Source of the DNA: an uncultured Lachnospiraceae bacterium
GTDB lineage: Bacteria > Bacillota > Clostridia > Lachnospirales > Lachnospiraceae
NCBI GenBank assembly: GCA_910585635.1
Contig: CAJUFE010000011.1
Coordinates: 18,352 to 82,351 of the forward strand
DNA length: 64,000 nucleotides
Reading direction: 5' to 3'
Position 1 is the stretch's first letter; the number at the start of each line of letters is the position of its first letter. The notes under the pieces are model-generated. The model was not told the DNA's origin. It did no database searches and worked only from the letters and a program-made list of their open reading frames with translations. The translations under genes and the position numbers were made by a program. Positions 42,933-50,880 of this stretch are shown here, piece by piece.

Positions 42933-44276
42933 ATGGATAAAACAAAATTGCATAGTAAGTATCTGGAGAAATTAAAAAAGTTAAAAATTAAAGAAATGCC
43001 AGGATTAGAATGGGACAGGATCTTGTATTTGGGAAGTTTATATATTATGGATAAGACCGATAGAGAAGTGGCAACGCATATCATCCGTGTGTTATTTTTT
43101 GGGATCTCTGATCTTATTTTTGATATTACAGGGAACAGTATTTTATTTTTAACAACGATCCATCATAGAAATGACCATGATAGTTATTACAAAGCTATAC
43201 GAGATCTGTTTGATCACAAAGATGAGATCATATATGATCATGATATAATAAGAGCGCATAAGATCCATCTGATCAAGATCAAGGGGATGATAAGGAGAGT
43301 GAGATTGTATAAGTCATTTTTTGAACAGCTAAAAGATTTTGAGGATATAAGACATCGGAGATATTTAGCTGCGGATCTATTGAGATGTCATATGATAAAA
43401 GAAGAGGTGCAGGGTCGAGCGATAAAGGCAAAAGTGGTCATTTCATTTTTTGATGCAAATATGTTCGAAAATCTGATCATACAGATCCTTCGTAAGAATG
43501 GCGTCATCAGTGTTACAAACCAGCATGGACAGCCATTGTTTAGAAGTTGGGATTATGACCATATGAATCAAAGCCAGATCTTTAATTTTACCAGCGACTT
43601 TTTTTTAGCTAAAGGTTATTTTACAAAAAAACAGTTTATCAATGCTGGGAGAAATGCAGATGGGATCATAGTTGTTGGTGATATGATGAAAAAAGATCCT
43701 TTAAGTTGGAGGTTTAATAAAAACAAGATCTTTGGTGTTTTCTTGGATACACCTGCTTATACTTTTGCAAAGAGAACAAACATGAAATTATTAAAGATCG
43801 CAGATGAGATAGCATCTGATCTTGGATATCGATATATCGTAAAATTACATCCGACAGACTGTTTCCAAAATTATTCGGAGCTGACATTACGATATTGTAT
43901 CAATAAGTTTGATAAAAGAGCTTTCCTTTCAGATCTTTTTTCAATGATCGATTTTGGGATCATGCATGCAAGTTCTATATATGTGGATCTTATATCTAAT
44001 GGACTGAGAGCTTTTCAGATGAAAACAGATATCTATTATCCCGTAGTAGATGAGCCCAACGATATATTCGAGGATCTGGACGATATAAGGGATAAGATAA
44101 GAGATTGGGATGAGATGTCAGACAAGAAAAAGAAAGATTATTTAATGGATGAAAAGAAAAAATATCTGTTTGATGGTCCGGCAGATGATGAGATAAAAAA
44201 GTTTATCTTATCTTTGATAAAAAATCAGGATCGCTTTAAGATCAGAAAATACAATACTGAAAGGGGAAGATCATGA
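42933..44276 (+). CDS. Putative GT-B glycosyltransferase next to Kdo-type genes
   Basis: 447 residues, no membrane span. I do not recognise a named family with certainty. The C-terminal half contains VISVTNQHGQPLF, GIIVVGDMMKKDP, RYIVKLHPTDCFQNYSEL and FGIMHASSIYVDLISNG. This order (QHG, then K-x-HP, then a Ser/His helix) is that of GT-B capsule enzymes in the KpsS/KpsC, polysialyltransferase and CDP-glycerophosphotransferase group. These use CMP- or CDP-activated donors. It lies between the flippase (3-base gap) and the cytidylyltransferase fusion (ATGA overlap), so it is the obvious candidate to transfer the CMP-sugar. That is inference from context and motif order. Confidence 0.6.
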   Translation: MDKTKLHSKYLEKLKKLKIKEMPGLEWDRILYLGSLYIMDKTDREVATHIIRVLFFGISDLIFDITGNSILFLTTIHHRNDHDSYYKAIRDLFDHKDEIIYDHDIIRAHKIHLIKIKGMIRRVRLYKSFFEQLKDFEDIRHRRYLAADLLRCHMIKEEVQGRAIKAKVVISFFDANMFENLIIQILRKNGVISVTNQHGQPLFRSWDYDHMNQSQIFNFTSDFFLAKGYFTKKQFINAGRNADGIIVVGDMMKKDPLSWRFNKNKIFGVFLDTPAYTFAKRTNMKLLKIADEIASDLGYRYIVKLHPTDCFQNYSELTLRYCINKFDKRAFLSDLFSMIDFGIMHASSIYVDLISNGLRAFQMKTDIYYPVVDEPNDIFEDLDDIRDKIRDWDEMSDKKKKDYLMDEKKKYLFDGPADDEIKKFILSLIKNQDRFKIRKYNTERGRS

Positions 44277-45571
44277 AAGTTGTAGCTTTTTTGCCAGCAA
44301 AGGGGAGCAGTGAACGTATTGAGAGCAAGAACCTTAAACTTTTGGATGGAAAACCCTTGTTCCTCCATACGCTTGAAAAACTTGTCACATGTAGATCGAT
44401 CGATGAAGTGTATCTCGATTCTGAGTCAGAAGAGATATTAGGCCTTGCTCCATATCTGAGTTATATCCCAATGAAGCGTGACCCAAGATTGGCAGATAAT
44501 AGGACAGATGGTCATCAGATGTTTTATAACGAAGTATGTCAAGTAGATGCGGATATCTATGTACAGATCTTGGGTACAAGTCCGTTTGTAAAGAAAGAGA
44601 CGATTGAAAAGGGGATCGATATCCTTATCAGAGATCAGCGATATGATTCTGTTGTATTGGTCAGAAAAGAAAAACAGTATACATGGGATGACAGCCGACC
44701 AGGTTATGATATCGACCATATCCCGAACAGTAAAGATCTTCCAGATACAGTGATCGAGACAATGGGTCTTTACATGGTTCGGTCGGATGCAGCACATAGA
44801 TTGAAAAAACGGATCGGAGATAAGCCGTATCTGCTGGAGGCATCTGCGATCGAAGCGGTAGATGTAAATTATCCGGATGATTTTTATTTGGCGGAGATGG
44901 TAGCTCGTGGTCTACATCTGGATGAGGTGAAGGCATTTTCTGTGTTGGCAAACCATTTGAGTTCCTGTGTCCTTTCTGATACGATGTGGGACCTGGGGCT
45001 CCGGGATGCTGTCATCAAGGGCCTGCAGTTGAACTTGCCTGACAGAAAGATCATGGGACGTGCGAACACTTTATGGATCAGGCCATTAGATGAAGGGGAA
45101 GATTTCAGGGGTATCTATAGAGGCCTAGATACGTATAGTAGGATGAGGTCAGGGGATATCATAATTGTCCAGAATGACTGCCCGGAGCATGCATATTTTG
45201 GTGATCTCAATTGTAACCTAGCGATCAGGGCTGGGGCTATCGGGACGATCATAAATGGTGTGACCAGAGATATCAATAAGGTCACAGGGTTGGGCTACCC
45301 GGTCTTTGCAACAGGCTATTGTTGTTCAGATGTCCGCGGTATCGCGACAGTGGGCGCTTATGGTCAGAAAGTATGTATAAAGGGGATCGGAGTCTGCCCA
45401 GGTGATCTGATATTTGCAGATATCCAAGGCGTGGTCGTTATCCCTAAGAGATATGAAAAGAAAGTGTTGGATAAGGCTATAAAAGCTATCCATGTAGAAG
45501 GTGCGGTGGTAGATAGGATCATGGAAGGACAGGATGCCTCTGCGATCTATGAAAAAGAAGGCGCATTCTGA
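44273..45571 (+). CDS. Fusion: CMP-ulosonic acid (CMP-Kdo/NeuAc-type) cytidylyltransferase plus RraA-like domain
   Basis: 432 residues. Residues 1 to about 222 are an acylneuraminate/Kdo cytidylyltransferase: LPAKGSSERIESKNLK (nucleotide loop), QILGTSPFV, TMGLYMVR and AVDVNYPDDFYLAE. Residues about 228-432 match the RraA/HMG-aldolase-like family: LSDTMWDLG, then GAIGTIINGVTRD with the Arg-Asp pair and CPGDLIFADIQGVVVIP. In metal-dependent RraA-fold aldolases these residues hold the metal and a 4-hydroxy-2-oxoacid. Kdo in open form is such an acid. The linkage of the two folds in one chain is unusual. It overlaps the preceding gene (ATGA) and precedes kdsA by 24 bases. Confidence 0.85.
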   Translation: MKVVAFLPAKGSSERIESKNLKLLDGKPLFLHTLEKLVTCRSIDEVYLDSESEEILGLAPYLSYIPMKRDPRLADNRTDGHQMFYNEVCQVDADIYVQILGTSPFVKKETIEKGIDILIRDQRYDSVVLVRKEKQYTWDDSRPGYDIDHIPNSKDLPDTVIETMGLYMVRSDAAHRLKKRIGDKPYLLEASAIEAVDVNYPDDFYLAEMVARGLHLDEVKAFSVLANHLSSCVLSDTMWDLGLRDAVIKGLQLNLPDRKIMGRANTLWIRPLDEGEDFRGIYRGLDTYSRMRSGDIIIVQNDCPEHAYFGDLNCNLAIRAGAIGTIINGVTRDINKVTGLGYPVFATGYCCSDVRGIATVGAYGQKVCIKGIGVCPGDLIFADIQGVVVIPKRYEKKVLDKAIKAIHVEGAVVDRIMEGQDASAIYEKEGAF

Positions 45572-45595
45572 TAGGACAGCTAGGAGGTAGAGCTG

Positions 45596-46372
45596 ATGGG
45601 AAAATTTGTATTGATAGCAGGACCATGTGTCATCGAATCTGAAAAGGGGACTGTGCAGGTAGCGGATACGCTCAAGGGCATTGCAGAGAGATTGGATCTG
45701 GATCTTTATTTTAAAGCATCTTTTGATAAGGCTAACCGTACGAGCATTACGTCTTATCGAGGCCCTGGAGTAGAAAAAGGGCTCCATATATTGCGGAAGG
45801 TCAAAGACATGTATGGCCTGAAGATAGTCACGGATATCCACGAACCTTGGCAGGCAGAACTGGCGGCAGAGGTATGTGATATGCTCCAGATCCCTGCCTT
45901 TCTGTGTCGTCAGACGGATCTTCTCATCGCTGCGGCAAATACAGGGAAACGGATCCTTGTAAAAAAGGCGCAATTCCTTGCGCCATGGGATATGGGTAAC
46001 GTCGTTCAAAAGTTAGAAGAGGCCGGGAACAAGGATATCATGTTATGCGAAAGAGGGACGAGCTTTGGCTATAATACTTTGGTCGTGGATATGACGAGTA
46101 TCATGGAGATGAAGAAGTTCGGCTATCCGGTCGTCATGGATGCAACCCATAGTGTGCAGAGACCGGGAGGGAGAGGGGTCTCCACTGGCGGCGATAGAGA
46201 AAAAGTCGAACCGCTTGCAAAAGCTGCTGTTGCAGCAGGGGCAGATGCGCTTTTCTTCGAGGTACATCCAGAACCTGACACTGCGCTGTCAGATGGTCCT
46301 AATATGGTCAGGTTGAACGAGTTTGAAGGAATGCTGGAGCGTGTTATCCGAGTATATGATGCAGTACATTGA
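45596..46372 (+). CDS. kdsA: 3-deoxy-8-phosphooctulonate (Kdo-8-phosphate) synthase
   Basis: 258 residues, usual length 265-285. KdsA condenses PEP with D-arabinose 5-phosphate. Marks are IAGPCVIESE, YFKASFDKANRTS, GPGVEKGL, VTDIHEP, the PAFLCRQTDLL strand, VKKAQFLAPWDM, MLCERGTSFGYN and DATHSVQRPGG. Closest alternatives are other PEP-aldose condensing enzymes of the DAHP/Kdo8P class; the SFDKANRTS and KKAQFLAPWDM motifs favour Kdo8P. AGGAGGTAGAGCTG precedes the ATG. Presence with KdsD and a CMP-transferase supports a genuine ulosonic acid pathway. Confidence 0.93.
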   Translation: MGKFVLIAGPCVIESEKGTVQVADTLKGIAERLDLDLYFKASFDKANRTSITSYRGPGVEKGLHILRKVKDMYGLKIVTDIHEPWQAELAAEVCDMLQIPAFLCRQTDLLIAAANTGKRILVKKAQFLAPWDMGNVVQKLEEAGNKDIMLCERGTSFGYNTLVVDMTSIMEMKKFGYPVVMDATHSVQRPGGRGVSTGGDREKVEPLAKAAVAAGADALFFEVHPEPDTALSDGPNMVRLNEFEGMLERVIRVYDAVH

Positions 46373-46398
46373 TATAATACAGAAGGAAGATGCCAGAT

Positions 46399-47361
46399 AT
46401 GGATAGATTGACAGAGGGAAAAAGGGTCTTTGATATCGAGATAGAGGCCCTTAAAAAGACAAGGGATGCATTGGATGGGACATTTATCCGGATACTTGAC
46501 CTGATCACAGGATGCAAAGGAAAAGTCGTCATCACGGGTATGGGCAAACCAGGGCATATCGCCAAAAAACTAGCTGCGACCTTTGCCAGCTTAGGGACTC
46601 CTGCATTTTGTCTCCATCCTGGGGAAGCGATGCATGGTGATCTGGGGATGGTGACATGTGATGATATAGTGATCGCGATCAGCTATAGCGGTGAGAGCGA
46701 TGAGATCGTGAGGATCCTTCCTAATATTAAGATGATCGGTGCGGTCCTGATCGGGATCACAGGCAATCCAGATTCGACTTTGGCACAGACAGCGGATGTG
46801 GTCCAGGTATTTCCCCAGTTTGAGGAGGCCTGCTATCTTGGACTGGCGCCGACATCCAGTACCACATCAACACTCTGCTATGGAGATGCCCTGGCAGTAG
46901 TCGCTAGTGTAGTTTATGGGTTCAAGGACACGGACTTTGGGAAGTTCCATCCGGCTGGGGCATTAGGGAAGAGACTCATCACCAAAGTTGATGATGTAAT
47001 GAAAAGGGGCATTGAGAATGCGGTAGTACATATAGATGTACCTTTGAAGGATGCTATCATAGAATTGAGCAAAAAAGGGTTGGGTGTCGTGTCCGTGATC
47101 GATGATGATGGCCACTTATTGGGGATCATAACAGATGGAGATCTGCGAAGGCAGTTAGAAAAAGGTGTGGATGTCTATTCATTGTGTGTACAGGAAGTGA
47201 TGACATCATCTCCTAAGACCATATTGTCTGGGAAATTGGCGGTTGATGCTCTAAATCTCATGAAGGATAAAAGGGTATCTTGTATGCCTGTCATCAAAGC
47301 TGGGAAAGTAGTCGGGACTATCCGATTACAGGATGTGATCGGTATGGGTATCATTGGATAG
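46399..47361 (+). CDS. kdsD: D-arabinose 5-phosphate isomerase (SIS plus two CBS domains)
   Basis: About 320 residues. The N-terminal SIS domain shows VVITGMGKPGHIAKKLAATFASLGTPAFCLHPGEAMHGDLGM, SYSGESDEI, and APTSSTTSTLCYGDALAV, then FHPAGALGKRL. Two CBS domains follow (DVMKRG..., VQEVMTSSPKTI...). This is the KdsD/KpsF/GutQ architecture converting ribulose 5-phosphate to arabinose 5-phosphate, the KdsA substrate. I prefer ATG 46399 because GAAGGAAG lies nine bases upstream; ATG 46390 is too near it. It is the last gene of the glycan island. Confidence 0.93.
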   Translation: MDRLTEGKRVFDIEIEALKKTRDALDGTFIRILDLITGCKGKVVITGMGKPGHIAKKLAATFASLGTPAFCLHPGEAMHGDLGMVTCDDIVIAISYSGESDEIVRILPNIKMIGAVLIGITGNPDSTLAQTADVVQVFPQFEEACYLGLAPTSSTTSTLCYGDALAVVASVVYGFKDTDFGKFHPAGALGKRLITKVDDVMKRGIENAVVHIDVPLKDAIIELSKKGLGVVSVIDDDGHLLGIITDGDLRRQLEKGVDVYSLCVQEVMTSSPKTILSGKLAVDALNLMKDKRVSCMPVIKAGKVVGTIRLQDVIGMGIIG

Positions 47362-47820
47362 GTGCAGGATCATATCTTCCGACAGATCATAGATATCGCC
47401 AACGGTATAGATCCGTTCTTGGCTAATGCTGGTGGCATCGTATCATTTCCTTTCCGGGTCATTATATGGTTAAAGAGAGATGACCGATTAGCTGATCTGG
47501 TAGTGTATTCATAAAATAGTAAGAAAATTTAGAAAAAATTTACTGGTAAAATATGTAATATTGTGTTATGCTCTTCCCATCGACAGTCAATGGCCATAAA
47601 AGGAATGGCTATCCTTCCCGGATAGAAGACGACTAACGATTCACGATCTGATCGGACCCGACTGTATAGAGCTGTCCATCCGGCCATATGGTCATCCGAC
47701 TATACAGTCAGCCAACTATACGACGGTCATCCGGTCAGAAAATGATTGTCCAAGGCGTAGAAAGATCGTATAATAAATGATAAGGATAGCCCCTTGTATG
47801 GCCTCTCATGGGGAGAAGGT
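47362..47820. other. Intergenic region at the right boundary of the glycan island
   Basis: 459 bases without a gene. Base composition changes here from AT-rich (up to about 47580) back to mixed. A clear inverted repeat GACTGTATAG/CTATACAGTC lies at 47660-47669 and 47700-47709, and related CGACAGTC/GACGGTCATCCGG words surround it. No terminator with a T-run is evident after kdsD. The region carries the leader of the Rpn nuclease gene. Confidence 0.5.
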
Positions 47821-48867
47821 ATGGAGAAAAAGGACAGAGAGATTGGAACGACAGGGGCAACAGGAACGGTAGGGACGACAGGAGCTGCAGGGACCGATGA
47901 TAGCACGGGAGGGAAAGGCCAGCCTCTGGAGGACCGGGCGTTGAAGGAGGCAGCCCGGATCATAGGGGAAGAGCTCCTGCCGATGCTGGGTATAGTGGGC
48001 CAGGTGAAGAGGACCGCGCCTACGGAGCAGGTGTTTTTGGAGATCCAGGATTTTTTGATGGATTTTACTTATGAGATGGAAGATGGTTCCTGGTGCCATC
48101 TGGAGTTTGAGAGCGACAGCATCAAGACCGACGATCTGCGCCGGTTCCGTGCCTGTGATGCGGTCCTCAGCTATCATCACAAGGTGGTGGTGAACACCGT
48201 CGTGCTGTGCAGCTCTAAGGTGGTGAGGATCCGGGAGCGCCTGACAGAAGGAAAGAATGTCTATTGGGTACAGGTCATCCGGTTGAAGGACAGGGATGCG
48301 GACGGTGTCATCCATGAGCTGGAAGAACAGAAAAGGGCTGGAGCAGGACTAGAGCGGGAGGATTTCAAGAGCCTTCTTTTAACACCTCTGATGAGTGGGG
48401 AGATGGCGCAGGGGGAGCGGATCGGGAGGAGTCTCGTCCTGCTGGAGGATCAGCGGGAGCGGTTGGGGCGTGAGGAGCTGATCGGGATGCAGTCCGTGCT
48501 GTATGCTTTTGCTATGAAATTTTTGGAGAAGGAAGAGCTGGAGAAGATCAGGAGGATCTTAAAGATGACCATATTGGGACAGATGCTGACGGAGGATGCG
48601 CGGCGTGAAGGAGAAGCCGTGGGAAGGCGTGAAGGAGAGGCCGTGGGAAGGCGTGAAGGAGAGGCCGTGGGGAGACGTGAGGGAGAGACTGTTGGAAGGA
48701 TCCAAGGGCGTGCCGGATCTGTCCTGGACCTTCTGGGCGAGATCGGGGGAGTGGCATCGACTCTCTCAGAGAAGATCATGGGGGAACAGGACGACGCGAT
48801 CCTGCGCAGGTGGCTGTTGCTGGCGGCCAAGGTGGACAGTGTGGAGCAGTTTGAGCAGATGATGTGA
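47821..48867 (+). CDS. Rpn family PD-(D/E)XK nuclease with collagen-like N-terminus and repeat tail
   Basis: 348 residues from ATG 47821 (GGGGAG just upstream). Residues 9-26 read as Gly-X-Y triplets (GTT GAT GTV GTT GAA GTD), a short collagen-like run. The nuclease core follows: FLMDFTYEMEDGSWCHLEFES with Asp81, Glu95 and Glu97, then LRRFRACDAVLSYHH. Later helices (LLLTPLMSGEMAQGERIG) match Rpn/transposase-like proteins. The C-terminal region has four RREGEAVG-type octads from a 24-bp minisatellite. It is a distant relative of the protein at 28560-29606, and the two flank the glycan island on opposite strands. Confidence 0.75.
   Translation: MEKKDREIGTTGATGTVGTTGAAGTDDSTGGKGQPLEDRALKEAARIIGEELLPMLGIVGQVKRTAPTEQVFLEIQDFLMDFTYEMEDGSWCHLEFESDSIKTDDLRRFRACDAVLSYHHKVVVNTVVLCSSKVVRIRERLTEGKNVYWVQVIRLKDRDADGVIHELEEQKRAGAGLEREDFKSLLLTPLMSGEMAQGERIGRSLVLLEDQRERLGREELIGMQSVLYAFAMKFLEKEELEKIRRILKMTILGQMLTEDARREGEAVGRREGEAVGRREGEAVGRREGETVGRIQGRAGSVLDLLGEIGGVASTLSEKIMGEQDDAILRRWLLLAAKVDSVEQFEQMM
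48604..48699 (+). repeat. 24-bp in-frame tandem repeat, four units
   Basis: Units start at 48604, 48628, 48652 and 48676 with consensus CGTGAAGGAGAGGCCGTGGG plus AAGG. Each encodes REGEAVGR. The third and fourth copies diverge slightly. Confidence 0.88.
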
Positions 48868-49231
48868 AGAAGAGCAGCTTTCCCAGCGTACTAGGGCTGG
48901 CTGCCGCAGGATGGTCGATCCATATGCTATATGCGCTGATACCATCTGTGTCGATACAGGATAGGTGCGATCGATGCATTTTGCGACAGCCTTCTGTGTA
49001 GGACGATCTATTTCCTGGCAGCTTTTTCTTTTTCCTTAAGTCTCCAACAGCTCGGCGATCCCATGGAAGTTGATATATAGTCCGCTGCCGATATGGACCT
49101 TGATGACCGAAACGAAGGGATGCGGTGGTAATGCTGATAGCATGCTATATACTCCTTTCGCGATCATGGATCCGGCGACCGATCTTGCATCTACGGGGCA
49201 AGACTTGCTGCCGATCGGCAGTGGTCTACCT
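48868..49231. other. Intergenic region between the Rpn and LarA-like genes
   Basis: 364 bases. Apart from the small minus-strand reading frame listed separately (49036-49143), I see only short inverted words (for example GATCGATGC) and a pyrimidine-rich stretch near 49020-49036. No strong terminator for the convergent genes was found. Confidence 0.4.
49036..49143 (-). CDS. Possible 35-residue peptide, function unknown
   Basis: On the minus strand an ATG at 49143 is preceded by AAAGGAGTATATAGC, a near-ideal ribosome binding site with good spacing. The frame runs 35 codons (MLSALPPHPFVSVIKVHIGS onward, ending IAELLET) to TAA. The amphipathic, protein-like composition and strong binding site make it a fair small-protein candidate, but it could equally be the head of a gene otherwise deleted. 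It lies downstream of the LarA-like gene on the same strand. Confidence 0.3.
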   Translation of the reverse strand: MLSALPPHPFVSVIKVHIGSGLYINFHGIAELLET

Positions 49232-50566
49232 TTACCTTTCTGCCGGGAATGCCACCGGATCGGTAAACCCTGCTAATGCATCCTCCTTATCAAAGCACAG
49301 CGCTTCCGGCGCAGAGACAGCCCGGACGCCGGGATACCGTCCTTCGGTCACGTCTTTATAGTAGGCCTCGGACAGCATGATCTCTCCTATATGGAGGGTA
49401 TTCTTGATCCGGACGATCCGGGCGGCCTGGTAGTCCTCCACCCCGTTCGCCGTCCGAAGGCAGGCCTGGATCGCCTCCTTGTCGGTGGCCACCACGGGAG
49501 GCATCATGCCAGAGCGGAGCACGGTGCTGGTGAAGCAGTTGGTGTAGATCACATCTAAGTCCAGCTTATCGAACAGCCGGGCGGTGATGATATCGGCCAA
49601 TCCCATGCCGTTGGCATTGCCATGGGAACAGTCAGTCAGGTCCAGAAAGCAGGTCCGTTTGACCTTTAGCCCACCGCTGCCGTAGCTTGTGGACCAGGTG
49701 CCGGAGATGTTTGGGTCTACGCCGGTGCCGCTGTAATTTTTCCCCATGGCGTCCACGATCAATACATCGGCTTCCCCTACCAGGATGCTGGGCATATTGG
49801 CAGCGGCGATCTTCAGAAGCTCCGGCTCCCGGGCAAAGATCTGCTGGGCGGGGATCGCTTCGATGATAGCGGTCTCGTCGTAGGCATTTTCAATAGAAGG
49901 GATGGCGAATAAGATGTTCGACTTTTCGGCCACCACTTTGGCGTTGGCGGGGAGGTTCCGGGCCATGTTCCCTAATCCGTCGCTATGTACACTCTCCGCG
50001 CCCATCTGCTTGCCTAGGCCCACCACCATCATCTTGCAGACGCCGCTCTCATAAGGACCGCGGAAGGCATTGTGGGGCTTGATCCGGCAGGAGATGATGA
50101 TCCCGTCCGCCTCGTGGGCATATTTGTCCTGATAGACGGGCTTCCCATACGCAGAATGACCTAAGAGCACCGTCTCCATGGTGGCCCGCACCGGGCAGCC
50201 CATGGCCTCCTCGGTGATCCCATAGCCGGCCAGCAGTTCCTTCTGCCCTTCCGCATTTGCCCCGCCGTGGCTCCCCATGGCCGGGACGATAAAGGGATGG
50301 GCCCCCCGCTCCTTACAGACCTCCACGATCGTCCGGGTGATGATATCCACATTCGCCACGCCCCGGCTCCCTGCCGTGATCGCGATGTGCATCCCTGGCT
50401 GGATCGTCCCGGCGATCTCAGGCTTGGATAGCTCTCTGCGGATCACGGCTGGGATCTGGGATGGCTCGATATGGTCCTTTTTAAAATCCTGCACAGCGTA
50501 AAACATCCGGGGGATCGGGACATCCTTTAACATACGGGAAACGCTCCCGCCTTTGACTACTTTCAT
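49232..50566 (-). CDS. LarA/DUF2088-family, nickel-pincer-cofactor-dependent isomerase-like protein
   Basis: 444 residues. The N-terminal domain resembles the lactate racemase LarA N-terminal fold (DUF2088), with GMHIAITAGSRGVANVD, PFIVPAMGSHGGANAEGQ and the AHEADGIIISCRIKPHNAF region. The C-terminal half contains KNYSGTGVDPNISGTW and LTDCSHGNANGMGLAD. It resembles the large group of LarA homologues of unknown substrate that may use the nickel-pincer nucleotide. No larB/C/E cofactor genes are in the window. The start is secure: AAAGGAGGCGTGTACG before ATG 50566. Substrate unknown. Confidence 0.8.
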   Translation of the reverse strand: MKVVKGGSVSRMLKDVPIPRMFYAVQDFKKDHIEPSQIPAVIRRELSKPEIAGTIQPGMHIAITAGSRGVANVDIITRTIVEVCKERGAHPFIVPAMGSHGGANAEGQKELLAGYGITEEAMGCPVRATMETVLLGHSAYGKPVYQDKYAHEADGIIISCRIKPHNAFRGPYESGVCKMMVVGLGKQMGAESVHSDGLGNMARNLPANAKVVAEKSNILFAIPSIENAYDETAIIEAIPAQQIFAREPELLKIAAANMPSILVGEADVLIVDAMGKNYSGTGVDPNISGTWSTSYGSGGLKVKRTCFLDLTDCSHGNANGMGLADIITARLFDKLDLDVIYTNCFTSTVLRSGMMPPVVATDKEAIQACLRTANGVEDYQAARIVRIKNTLHIGEIMLSEAYYKDVTEGRYPGVRAVSAPEALCFDKEDALAGFTDPVAFPAER

Positions 50567-50682
50567 CGTACACGCCTCCTTTGTCCTGTTTTCTCTGTTA
50601 TCCTATTATAATCTATCTGGCAGGCCGCGTCTATGAGGATCTGAAGGTGCATCACAAAAACCGTTACTGAAAATGCTAAAAA

Positions 50683-50875
50683 GTTACTTTTCACACCCAC
50701 GCCAACTAAAGTAGCGGAGGGAGGGTCCTGGCACAAAAGGAACCCCTTGAGGAACGTCGGCGCTTAGCGTCCGCTACGTCCCTGCCAAAGCAATGGAGCT
50801 AAGCGTAAGTGACGTTGTGAAAGGTCCCTCCCGGAGCGGACCCTCGGACCCTCTGGCTCACCTGTGAAAAGTAAC
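50683..50875 (+). repeat. Dyad-symmetric repeat element B (MITE-like), 193 bp
   Basis: Left end GTTACTTTTCACACC (50683-50697) matches element A exactly; right end CCTGTGAAAAGTAAC (50861-50875) is its inverted partner with two mismatches. Internal hallmarks are GTAGCGGAGGGAGGGTCCTG, GGAACGTCGGCGCTTAGCG and GGTCCCTCCCGGAGCGGACC. It occupies most of the 478-base gap between the divergent LarA-like and BaiN-like genes and ends five bases before a promoter. Confidence 0.85.
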
Positions 50876-50880
50876 CTCCA

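Noticed and set aside
44273..45571. Cytidylyltransferase-RraA fusion considered as two genes joined by a sequencing error
   Set aside because: The frame is continuous with no stop, weak start or ribosome binding site at the junction near codon 225, and spacing to both neighbours is tight.
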